From: JBOGEB01 sp050743125
Lineage (GTDB): Bacteria; Actinomycetota; Nitriliruptoria; Euzebyales; Egibacteraceae
Length of the DNA: 6,897 bases
Assembly: GCA_050743125.1 (NCBI GenBank)
Contig: JBOGEB010000211.1
Span: 1 to 6,897, forward strand
Direction of reading: 5' to 3'
Of this stretch, positions 1-6,448 are shown piece by piece. The translations under genes were made by a program, and so were the position numbers. The stretch's first letter is position 1; the number at the start of each line of letters is the position of its first letter. The notes beneath the pieces were generated by a model. It worked only from the letters and a program-made list of their open reading frames with translations, searched no databases and was not told where the DNA came from.

Positions 1-123
1 CGGGTTGCGCTTGTGCAACACATTCGTGATCGCCGCCGTCAACGTCGTCTTCCCATGGTCAATATGACCAATCGTCCCAATATTCAAATGCGGCTTCGTC
101 CGCTCAAACCTCGCCTTAGCCAT
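1..123 (-). CDS. tuf: Elongation factor Tu, N-terminal 41 residues (cut by window edge)
   Basis: EF-Tu is the GTPase that delivers aminoacyl-tRNA to the ribosomal A site. Reading the minus strand from the ATG at 123 gives 41 codons open to the left edge. The product starts MAKARFERTKPHLNIGTIGH, and the P-loop GHIDHGKT lies at residues 19-26; both are near-invariant EF-Tu features. The start is fixed by homology and by a strong Shine-Dalgarno AGGAGG on the minus strand (133-138), 9 nt upstream. The gene lies 44 bp downstream of the fusA stop, the usual last position of the str operon, with no promoter evident between them, so co-transcription is likely. Many codons here end in T or G (ttg, att, cat), unlike the C-ended preference of fusA. 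The GTPase effector regions and domains 2 and 3 lie outside the window. The identification is very secure. Confidence 0.97.
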   Translation of the reverse strand, partial: MAKARFERTKPHLNIGTIGHIDHGKTTLTAAITNVLHKRNP

Positions 124-167
124 CTGCGGTTGCCTCCTGTACCTGCTGGGGTCGATCTGTGTGTCGG

Positions 168-2315
168 CTACTCGCCGCGGACCTTGGCGACGATCTCTGA
201 GGCCAACAGCGCGGGAACCTCCTCGTAGCCGCTGAACTGCATGGTGTACGTCGCCCGTCCCTGCGTCTTCGATCGCAGGTCAGTCGCATAGCCGAACATC
301 TCGGCAAGCGGCACCAGCGCAGCGATCACCTGGCTGTTACCACGGGCGTTCATCGCGCCGATGCGCCCACGCCGGGCGGTGAGGTCGCCGATTACGTCGC
401 CGAGATAGTCCTCAGGGGTCACAACCTCGACCGCCATGATCGGCTCGAGCAAGAGGGCACCGGCCTTGCGGGCGGCCTCCTTGAGCGCCATCGACCCGGC
501 GATCCTAAAGGTCATCTCCGACGAGTCGACCTCGTGGTACGACCCGTCGACCAAGGTCGCACGGATGTCGACCAGCGGGTAGCCGGCCAGGACGCCGCCC
601 TCCATCGCGTCGCGGATCCCCGCATCGACCGCGGGGACAAACTCGCGCGGGATCACGCCGCCCCTGGTCGCGTCGATGAACTCGTAGCCGCCCACTCGGT
701 CGGTCGGTTCACCCTTCTCGTCGAGGATTTCTCGGGGTTTGGGGGCGTTGCGGCCCGTAGGCTCAAGCGTGATCTCGACCTCGGCGAACTGGCCAGCGCC
801 GCCGGTCTGCCGCTTGTGGCGCAGCCGGTAATCGCGGATCGGCTGACGGATCGTCTCGCGGTACGCGACCTGCGGCTTGCCCACGTTCGCGTCGACCTTG
901 AACTCCCGGAGGAGGCGGTCGACGAGGACCTCGAGGTGAAGCTCGCCCATCCCACCGAGGATCGTCTGACCGCTATCGGAATCCGTGTGCACCCGAAAGG
1001 TCGGGTCCTCCTCGGCAAGCCGCTGAAGGCTGGCACCGAGCTTCTGCTGGTCCGCCTTGGTCTTCGGCTCGATCGCGATGTGGATAACCGGCTCGGGGAA
1101 CTCCATCGTCTCCAGGAGCACCGGGGCCTTTGGGTCGCAGAGCGTGTCGCCGGTCGTGGTGAACTTCAAGCCGACCGCGGCGACGATGTCACCGGTAAAC
1201 GCGGCGGCGCAGTCCTCCCGGTGGTTCGCGTGCATCTGCAGAATCCGACCCATCCGCTCCTTGCGACCCTTCGTCGAGTTGACGATCGCCTCGCCCTTGT
1301 CGACCTGGCCGGAGTAGACGCGGAAGTACGTAAGCTTGCCGACGTACGGATCGGTCATGATCTTGAACGCGAGCGCGCTGAACGGCTCTGCCTCGTCGGC
1401 CTTGCGCTCGACCGGATCGCCGCTCGCGGCGTCGATACCCTTCACCGGCGGGACATCGAGCGGGCTGGGGAGATAGGCGACGATCGCATCAAGCAGGAGT
1501 TGGACGCCCTTGTTCTTGAAGGCGGAGCCGCACAGGACTGGGGTAATAAGGTTCGAGATTGTCGCCTCTCGTACCGCCGCGACCAGCTCCTCGCGAGTGA
1601 TCGGCACACCTTCGACGAACTTCTCCAGCAAGCTGTCGTTGACATCCGCGATCGACTCGATCATCCTCCCGCGCCAGACCTGCGCTGCATCGACCAGGTC
1701 AACGGGGATATCGACGTCGTTCCACTCGCTGCCGTAGTTGTCGCCAGACCCCTCCCAGATCCGCGCCCGCATCTCAATCAGATCGATGACGCCGACAAAA
1801 GCGCTCTCGGAACCAACGGGCAGCTGGGTCGGCACCGGCGTTGCGCCCAGCCGTTCGCGGATGGACGATACCGAGGCGAAAAAATCCGCCCCCACTCGGT
1901 CCATCTTGTTGATGAAACAGATCCGCGGGACCTGGTAACGGTCCGCCTGCCGCCACACGGTTTCAGATTGGGGCTCGACGCCGCTCACGGCATCGAACAC
2001 AGCTACGGCTCCGTCGAGGATCCGCAAGGACCGCTCGACCTCGACGGTGAAGTCCACGTGACCGGGCGTGTCGATGATGTTGACGATGTGGTCCTTCCAC
2101 GGCGCGGTGGTTGCGGCGGACGTGATGGTGATCCCGCGCTCCTGCTCTTGGACCATCCAGTCCATCGTTGCCGCGCCCTCGTGGACCTCCCCAATCTTAT
2201 AATTACGACCAGTGTAATAAAGTATACGCTCTGTAGTGGTAGTCTTTCCCGCGTCAATGTGCGCCATGATCCCGATGTTCCGGGTCAGGTTGAGCGGGTG
2301 GGTTCGTTTCGGCAT
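168..2315 (-). CDS. fusA: Elongation factor G
   Basis: EF-G is the ribosomal translocase GTPase that moves tRNA-mRNA after peptide transfer and also acts in ribosome recycling. The 715-residue product is a normal full length. G1 AHIDAGKT is at residues 18-25, switch I RGITIT at 60-65, G3 DTPGH at 82-86 with the catalytic His86, and G4 NKMD at 136-139. The later domains are recognisable, including GGMGELHLEV in domain III and YHEVDSSE in domain IV. I chose the ATG at 2315 because its product, MPKRTHPLNLTRNIGI, matches the family N-terminus. The frame also stays open to a GTG at 2387, which would add 24 unconserved residues and overlap rpsG. No clear Shine-Dalgarno precedes 2315, which is odd for so highly expressed a gene. 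The gap to the rpsG stop is 65 bp. Codons about 25-42 are unusually A/T-ended compared with the rest of the gene. Confidence 0.98.
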   Translation of the reverse strand: MPKRTHPLNLTRNIGIMAHIDAGKTTTTERILYYTGRNYKIGEVHEGAATMDWMVQEQERGITITSAATTAPWKDHIVNIIDTPGHVDFTVEVERSLRILDGAVAVFDAVSGVEPQSETVWRQADRYQVPRICFINKMDRVGADFFASVSSIRERLGATPVPTQLPVGSESAFVGVIDLIEMRARIWEGSGDNYGSEWNDVDIPVDLVDAAQVWRGRMIESIADVNDSLLEKFVEGVPITREELVAAVREATISNLITPVLCGSAFKNKGVQLLLDAIVAYLPSPLDVPPVKGIDAASGDPVERKADEAEPFSALAFKIMTDPYVGKLTYFRVYSGQVDKGEAIVNSTKGRKERMGRILQMHANHREDCAAAFTGDIVAAVGLKFTTTGDTLCDPKAPVLLETMEFPEPVIHIAIEPKTKADQQKLGASLQRLAEEDPTFRVHTDSDSGQTILGGMGELHLEVLVDRLLREFKVDANVGKPQVAYRETIRQPIRDYRLRHKRQTGGAGQFAEVEITLEPTGRNAPKPREILDEKGEPTDRVGGYEFIDATRGGVIPREFVPAVDAGIRDAMEGGVLAGYPLVDIRATLVDGSYHEVDSSEMTFRIAGSMALKEAARKAGALLLEPIMAVEVVTPEDYLGDVIGDLTARRGRIGAMNARGNSQVIAALVPLAEMFGYATDLRSKTQGRATYTMQFSGYEEVPALLASEIVAKVRGE

Positions 2316-2380
2316 TGGTCTGCTACTTACGCTGTCGGTTCTAGGCGGGGGGAGCCTCCACGCCACCGTGGCTTGATTCC

Positions 2381-2851
2381 CTACCACCGGTAATGGGCGA
2401 ACGCCTTGTTCGCCTCCGCCATTTTGTGTGTGTCCTCGCGGCGCTTTACGGTCGCGCCGACGTTGTTGCTCGCGTCGAGAATCTCCCCTGCAAGCCGCTG
2501 ACTCATCGTATGCTCGCGGCGCTGGCGGGAGAAGCTCGTAAGCCAGCGGAGCGCAAGCGTCGTCCCGCGCCCTTGGCGCACCTCGATCGGCACCTGATAG
2601 GTCGCGCCGCCGACGCGGCGGGACTTGACCTCCAGTGCCGGCTTGACATTGTCGACCGCTTTCTTGAACGTCTGCACCGGGTCCGCCCCAGTCCGTTGCT
2701 GGACCAGATCGAACGCGTCATAGACGATGCGCTCCGCCAGCGACCGCTTGCCGCTGCGCATGATCTTATTGATCATCGCAGCGACCAGGACGCTGGAGTA
2801 CTTCGGATCGGCGACGACCCGACGCCTGGTGGCGGGACCCTTACGAGGCAT
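2381..2851 (-). CDS. rpsG: 30S ribosomal protein S7
   Basis: S7 is a primary assembly protein of the 30S head; it binds the 3' major domain of 16S rRNA and lines the E site. The product is 156 residues, the common bacterial length. It starts MPRKGPATRRRVVADPKYSS, has the conserved helix segment INKIMRSGKRSLAERIVYDA, and carries the beta-hairpin motif KSRRVGGATYQVPIEVR at about 76-92, followed by RWLTSFSRQR. The start is 3 bp after the rpsL stop, and the Shine-Dalgarno-like AGGAAGG lies within the last codons of rpsL, so translational coupling to rpsL is likely. In several bacteria S7 represses its own operon by binding near this junction; nothing here proves that. No defect is seen. Confidence 0.98.
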   Translation of the reverse strand: MPRKGPATRRRVVADPKYSSVLVAAMINKIMRSGKRSLAERIVYDAFDLVQQRTGADPVQTFKKAVDNVKPALEVKSRRVGGATYQVPIEVRQGRGTTLALRWLTSFSRQRREHTMSQRLAGEILDASNNVGATVKRREDTHKMAEANKAFAHYRW

Positions 2852-2854
2852 CCT

Positions 2855-3226
<372 letters not shown>

Positions 3227-3235
3227 TGTCCGTGG

Positions 3236-3243
3236 TCCTCACC
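3236..3243 (-). promoter_or_regulatory. Shine-Dalgarno of rpsL
   Basis: The minus strand reads GGTGAGGA, 9 nt before the rpsL ATG. It is a near-perfect complement of the 16S 3' end and fixes the S12 start. Confidence 0.8.
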
Positions 3244-3464
3244 AGTCTTGTTTCGGGTTGGATGCGCGAGCACACCGTCACGGATCGACCGCTCGCCGGG
3301 TGACGTCACAGGCGTAAGGCCCGGGTGTGCCACGAGCGAGAAGCCCAAGAACCGTTGAGCGAACCGTGTTCGCCGGCGGACAGCACGCGGCGAGCAGCGC
3401 CAGCCGTGCTGCACCAGAGACGAGGATGCCCCTGGTTAAGCCGTTGGGATTGCTGACAGACAAG

Positions 3465-3488
3465 GGCGCCCGGAGAGAGCCGGGCGCC
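3465..3488 (-). promoter_or_regulatory. GC-rich hairpin at the 5' end of the str operon leader
   Basis: The arms GGCGCCCGG (3465-3473) and CCGGGCGCC (3480-3488) are perfect 9-bp complements around a 6-nt loop. With the promoter at 3501-3529, transcription on the minus strand would start near 3494, so this stem would begin about 6 nt from the transcript 5' end. No T-tract follows on either strand, which argues against an intrinsic terminator. A 5' stabilising stem or a leader control element is the likelier role (inference). Confidence 0.55.
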
Positions 3489-3500
3489 GCACGACCAGCA

Positions 3501-3529
3501 ACTCTATGAGTCCAGGCGTGAGCTGTCAA
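3501..3529 (-). promoter_or_regulatory. Sigma-70-type promoter of the str operon
   Basis: On the minus strand there is a perfect -35 TTGACA (3524-3529), a 17-bp spacer, and a -10 TAGAGT (3501-3506; 4 of 6 consensus bases). The predicted start is near 3494, about 268 nt upstream of the rpsL ATG. The position, orientation and exact spacing fit the main promoter of rpsL-rpsG-fusA-tuf. Confidence 0.72.
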
Positions 3530-3757
3530 CCGAAGCGCCTAGTCGGCCGGGAATCTCGGGGACCGGCGGTCACGGCACGCAGCTCGTGCCCAGGTCGCCG
3601 CTCTGTCGGGGCACCGCTCCCTCTGGCGCGCTCTACCTGACGATCAGCCAGATCGGGCCGGTCCACGAAGCTTTGCGTCCATTCGCTAGAGACACAAACT
3701 CGACAGAAATAGTATTCGCCGCGCACCAGCAGAATAGAGATCTTGTCGCCCAGCCCC

Positions 3758-3788
3758 TTGACACACTAGGAATGGACTGCTTTACACT
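3758..3788 (+). promoter_or_regulatory. Candidate promoter of the rightward peptidase cluster
   Basis: TTGACA lies at 3758-3763. The best -10 is TACACT at 3783-3788 (4 of 6 bases; 19-bp spacer), or TTTACA at 3781-3786 with the ideal 17-bp spacer but a weaker match. It lies in a locally AT-richer stretch and faces the 86-aa gene, giving a leader of about 175 nt. A second, weaker -35-like TTGACG is at 3934, too close to the gene for a normal leader. The promoter is plausible but unproven. Confidence 0.5.
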
Positions 3789-3942
3789 ATCCTCACGCGC
3801 GCTCCTGGCGGCACAAAACAGCGGAGTCCAGCTCAGGGATGTGCGGGCATTGAAGAGCCATAAGTGCAAGTCTGCACGAGCGCGGGAAGACCGGACTGGC
3901 CCTACAACTCACGCCTCCGTGCGTGCTGGATCGTTGACGGCT

Positions 3943-3959
3943 GATATACGGATCATATC
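3943..3959. repeat. Short inverted repeat just upstream of the 86-aa gene
   Basis: GATAT (3943-3947) and ATATC (3955-3959) are complementary across 7 nt, and the second arm abuts the Shine-Dalgarno at 3960. It could be an operator half-site pair or a small stem limiting ribosome access. A chance occurrence is possible at this length. Confidence 0.3.
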
Positions 3960-3970
3960 GGGAGAATGCT

Positions 3971-4231
3971 GTGAATGGCTTCAGCGTTCTTAACCCACCG
4001 CAACAGCAGGGCAGCGACGGGCAGGACTCCACGCTAGTCGACCTCGTCCGGGCCGCGGTCGAGCGGCATGGTGCAGACGCGTGGAAGGTGTGGCTCGACG
4101 ACATGCGGTGCATTGCTGCCGACTATGGCGTCGGCCTGGCCGGGGTGATCGCGTTTCTCCTGCGGCTGCGCCACGGCGGTCCGCAGATGTGGATGGCCGA
4201 TCCCACCACAGTCGGGGCAGCCCAGTGCTGA
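3971..4231 (+). CDS. Uncharacterised 86-residue helical protein, first gene of the peptidase cluster
   Basis: I do not recognise this family. Its codons are strongly G/C-ended throughout, which supports real translation. The GTG at 3971 follows GGGAGA (3960-3965) by 5 nt. The N-terminus is polar (MNGFSVLNPPQQQGSDGQDS). About residues 21-68 look helical: an acidic-amphipathic stretch (LVDLVRAAVERHGADAWKVW), then a hydrophobic one (YGVGLAGVIAFLLRLR) that is short for a membrane segment and ends in arginines. The tail is Trp/Met-containing and ends in Cys. No signal peptide or known catalytic motif is seen. Its stop overlaps the peptidase start by 7 bases, so the two products are probably translationally coupled and work together. 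It could be a substrate, chaperone or regulator of the peptidase; a role in peptide recognition is only a guess. Confidence 0.7.
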   Translation: MNGFSVLNPPQQQGSDGQDSTLVDLVRAAVERHGADAWKVWLDDMRCIAADYGVGLAGVIAFLLRLRHGGPQMWMADPTTVGAAQC

Positions 4232-6231
4232 CCGCCACGGACACCGTGGTTGGCGAGGGGGATTGGGTGGACGCCCCCGACGGTCCCGTGCTGGCACGGG
4301 TCAGCTTCTGGTTCTCGGCGCGTGGCGCGAGAGCTGCCTGTTTCGCCAGCGGCGGAGGCGACAGCCTGCAGCTCGAGGCCTGGCCGTTCGAGTGCCCGTC
4401 ACCCCGCTGGTGGCCGCTCCCGCTGCCCCAGCCCGTCACCATCCACGATCAGCCGCTCCCCCTGGACGACGGCCGCATCCTGCTCTGCCGCAACGGTGCC
4501 GGGATCCATGAGCTCACGCTGGTCGAGGAGCACAGGGGCAGCGCCCGTGAGCGGGTGCTCAAGGTCATCGACGGCCCCGGGTTGCGCCTGCTGGCCAGCG
4601 CTAGGCACGGCGACCTCGGCCTCGCGATCGCCTTCGACGGCGCCTGCTCCACGATCTGGCGGGTGTCCGCCGACCCACCGCACCTGGAGCGGGTGGCCGA
4701 GCTGCCCGGCCTGCTCCGTGGTGGCGCCTGGCTGGACCGGGCAGGCACGCTCCTGGGCGTCGACCGCGCAAAGGACGGCGGCCCAGCCAAGGCCCTCGCC
4801 GTCGACCTCGAAGACGGCTCCTGGACCCCCCTGCTGAACGTCTCGACGACGAGCAACGACCGGCTGCTGCTGTGCAGCCCGCGATCGGGGCTGCTGCTGG
4901 TCAGCACCGATGCGCCGGGCCGAGAGCGGTTGGGTTGGGGCAGGCTCGGCGGGCGGGAGCCAGTACGGTTCCCGGAGTCATTGCACCGCTTGGATCAGGC
5001 GGCGGAGCCCCTGACGTTCGACCCCGGCGGCCAGCGGGTGCTGCTGGCCGTCGATGAGGGGGTGCGCTCCCGCCTGGCGATCTACGCCCCCGAGCAGGAT
5101 CGCCTGGCGCCTGTCGAGATCCCGCCAGGGTTGGTCTGCGGCACGGCCTGCTGGACCGGCGGGGTGCTGCGCTTCCCCTTCTCCGCCCCTGCCCAGCCCC
5201 CCGGTGTCGCTACCGTCGGCCTTGACAGGACGCCAGGGTGGTCGTTTGCGGGTCACCGACCAAACGGGACACGCTGGGCAAACGCCCACATCGAACAGCT
5301 CGAGGGAGCCGCCGGGCCCGTCGAGGCAATCATCTACGGTGGCCAAGACTGGCGGACCAGCAGGCACCTGCTGCTCGCGCTGCACGGCGGTCCTGTGGAC
5401 GCCTGGCGCTTTGAGTTCGACTCGTCCTTCCAGCACCTGGCCGCCGCCGGCATCGCGATCATCGCGCCCAACCAGCGCGGCAGCAGCGGCTACGGCGCCG
5501 GGCACACGCTCGCGATCCGCCGCGCCTGGGGCGGCCCCGATCTCGACGACGTCCGCTGCATCGCACGCGCACTCGCCGCTGACCGGCGCGTCCTCGGCGC
5601 GCAAAACCTCATGCTCTGCGGCAGCAGCTACGGAGCGTTCCTGGCCCTGCTCGCCGCGAGCTGCGACCCCGACCTCTGGTCGCACTGCGTCGCCCTTGCA
5701 CCATTTCTGTCGGGTCCGCTGCTGTATCACGAGGCCTCGCCCGCCGTCCGGGAGCTGCTCGAACAGTTGGGCGGCTGCGACGAGCTCCACGACGACCTGG
5801 GCGCACGCGACGTCCTGCGGCTCTGTCACGCGATCCGCGCCAAGCTGCTGGTTGTCCACGGCGACGCCGACGACATGGTCCCGGTCAGCCAGTCACGGGC
5901 GCTCCGACGCCGGTTGCTTGCGCTGGGCAGGCGCGAGGGCGTGGACTTCGACTATCTGGAGATCTCCGGCGGCCGGCATGGGCTGACCACTCGCTCGAGC
6001 ATCCGGGCGCTCAACGAGCGACTCGTGGGCTTTCTCCTCGCCCAGCCCGAAAGCGCCGGACGCATGGCGCCAGCGGGCGAAGAGGCCAACCCCAAAACCC
6101 CAACATCGAGATGCCGGAAAGGAGGTGAGCCACATGATCCAGACCCTGGAGGCCAACATCGCCGCCCTCGAGCTGCTGCCGGAGACCGATCCACTCGGAC
6201 CGAACGACGCACGGCTGGGGTGCAAGTCTAG
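4225..6231 (+). CDS. Prolyl-oligopeptidase-like S9 family serine peptidase
   Basis: This is a predicted serine peptidase that cleaves short peptides, often after proline in this family. The GTG at 4225 gives 668 residues. About 1-355 is a poorly conserved, probably beta-propeller N-terminal domain. The alpha/beta-hydrolase domain spans about 365-610, with HGGP at 387-390, NQRGSSGYG, the nucleophile motif GSSYG at 466-470 (Ser468), GDADD at 546-550 (Asp549 by alignment) and GGRHG with His585. The triad is complete, so activity is expected. No signal peptide or membrane segment is seen, so it is probably cytoplasmic. The start overlaps the 86-aa gene's stop, with GGGG 7 nt upstream; the frame is open back to 4081, but there the other gene shows the coding pattern. 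Beyond about residue 612 the frame loses its G/C-ended third positions and runs over the next gene to a TAG, so the last 55 or so residues look like run-on after a lost stop. A general dipeptidyl/acyl-peptidase role remains possible. Confidence 0.9.
   Translation: MLTATDTVVGEGDWVDAPDGPVLARVSFWFSARGARAACFASGGGDSLQLEAWPFECPSPRWWPLPLPQPVTIHDQPLPLDDGRILLCRNGAGIHELTLVEEHRGSARERVLKVIDGPGLRLLASARHGDLGLAIAFDGACSTIWRVSADPPHLERVAELPGLLRGGAWLDRAGTLLGVDRAKDGGPAKALAVDLEDGSWTPLLNVSTTSNDRLLLCSPRSGLLLVSTDAPGRERLGWGRLGGREPVRFPESLHRLDQAAEPLTFDPGGQRVLLAVDEGVRSRLAIYAPEQDRLAPVEIPPGLVCGTACWTGGVLRFPFSAPAQPPGVATVGLDRTPGWSFAGHRPNGTRWANAHIEQLEGAAGPVEAIIYGGQDWRTSRHLLLALHGGPVDAWRFEFDSSFQHLAAAGIAIIAPNQRGSSGYGAGHTLAIRRAWGGPDLDDVRCIARALAADRRVLGAQNLMLCGSSYGAFLALLAASCDPDLWSHCVALAPFLSGPLLYHEASPAVRELLEQLGGCDELHDDLGARDVLRLCHAIRAKLLVVHGDADDMVPVSQSRALRRRLLALGRREGVDFDYLEISGGRHGLTTRSSIRALNERLVGFLLAQPESAGRMAPAGEEANPKTPTSRCRKGGEPHDPDPGGQHRRPRAAAGDRSTRTERRTAGVQV
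6120..6128 (+). promoter_or_regulatory. Perfect 9-nt Shine-Dalgarno of the 54-aa peptide gene
   Basis: AGGAGGTGA pairs fully with the 16S rRNA 3' end and lies 5 nt before the ATG at 6134. It is stronger than any other site in the window, and it is the main reason to call the small gene nested in the peptidase 3' end. Confidence 0.85.
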
Positions 6232-6298
6232 AAGATCGCGATCTGCCGTAACGGACGTGCAAACAGACCCGTGGCGACCTGCTTCGCGACCGTGGTGA
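6134..6298 (+). CDS. Small 54-residue peptide, candidate precursor/leader peptide
   Basis: The ATG at 6134 follows a perfect Shine-Dalgarno, and the first 30 or so codons are almost all G/C-ended, whereas the overlapping peptidase frame there is not. So this is the translated frame in the overlap (98 bases shared). The product opens with an acidic amphipathic helix, MIQTLEANIAALELLPETD, followed by PLGPNDARLGCK. This resembles the leader of a ribosomally made, modified peptide: Leu/Glu-rich helix, then Pro/Gly/Asp. Prolines at 16, 20 and 23 would suit the neighbouring prolyl-oligopeptidase-like enzyme. From about residue 32 it turns Arg/Ser-rich (SRRSRS) and loses the codon pattern, with only one Cys, so the expected core is not obvious. 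A frameshift or decay after residue 31 is likely. Resemblance is by general character only; I do not know the family. Confidence 0.6.
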   Translation: MIQTLEANIAALELLPETDPLGPNDARLGCKSRRSRSAVTDVQTDPWRPASRPW

Positions 6299-6303
6299 TG
6301 CCT

Positions 6304-6319
6304 TGCCGCCCCAGCGGCA
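6304..6319 (+). repeat. Short hairpin after the small peptide gene
   Basis: TGCCGC (6304-6309) and GCGGCA (6314-6319) pair around a 4-nt loop, starting 5 nt after the peptide gene's stop. No T-tract follows, so it is at most a weak terminator or an mRNA-end stem. Confidence 0.35.
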
Positions 6320-6387
6320 GAAGCGTAGGCGCAGGAGACCAATGCGACCGGTGGCCGCCATCGACGGCTGTGGTCGACCCGGAGGGA

Positions 6388-6422
6388 TAGGGAGGCGGGT
6401 CCTGCAGGACTCGCCCTCCCTA
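6388..6422. repeat. Long imperfect palindrome
   Basis: Arms of about 18 nt meet at a central CCTGCAGG. Eight pairs, one bulged base and ten further pairs (one G-U) can form, and the inner 4 nt would serve as loop. A/T-poor flanks on both strands argue against a classical intrinsic terminator. It could be a bidirectional terminator, a REP-like element or a protein-binding palindrome. Confidence 0.5.
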
Positions 6423-6448
6423 CCCCTCGCATCCCCAGGATACGGTGG

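Larger units (their letters stand above)
3227..3970. other. Divergent intergenic region between rpsL and the 86-aa gene
   Basis: This stretch of about 740 bases has no convincing gene. It contains, left to right: the rpsL leader (3227-3494) with a perfect 10-bp palindrome GTGACGTCAC at 3300-3309; the 5' hairpin; the leftward str promoter; a short hairpin with arms GGCACG and CGTGCC at 3574-3590; a rightward promoter candidate at 3758-3788; a small hairpin with arms GTGCA and TGCAC at 3864-3877; and the inverted repeat at 3943-3959 next to the downstream Shine-Dalgarno. Roughly 3660-3960 is visibly less GC-rich than the flanking genes. An open plus-strand frame across 3586-3993 lacks the G/C-ended codon pattern and covers the promoter, so I do not call it. 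Confidence 0.7.

Noticed and set aside
534..2393. Long plus-strand open frame (over 600 codons) opposite fusA
   Set aside because: It is the antisense shadow of a highly conserved GC-rich gene; its product is Arg/Asp/Leu-rich with no recognisable domain.
3633..3869. 78-codon minus-strand frame in the intergenic region
   Set aside because: No coding codon pattern, no ribosome binding site seen, and no recognisable protein features.
3586..3993. 135-codon plus-strand frame in the intergenic region
   Set aside because: Third positions are not G/C-biased, no Shine-Dalgarno precedes it, and it spans the candidate promoter and the start of the 86-aa gene.
4081..4224. Upstream extension of the peptidase to a GTG at 4081
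   Set aside because: In this stretch the 86-aa frame carries the G/C-ended codon pattern; the extension is Arg-rich and unconserved in character, so the start at 4225 is preferred.
4978..5859. 293-codon minus-strand frame opposite the peptidase
   Set aside because: It is an antisense shadow of the hydrolase domain, whose catalytic motifs prove the plus-strand frame.
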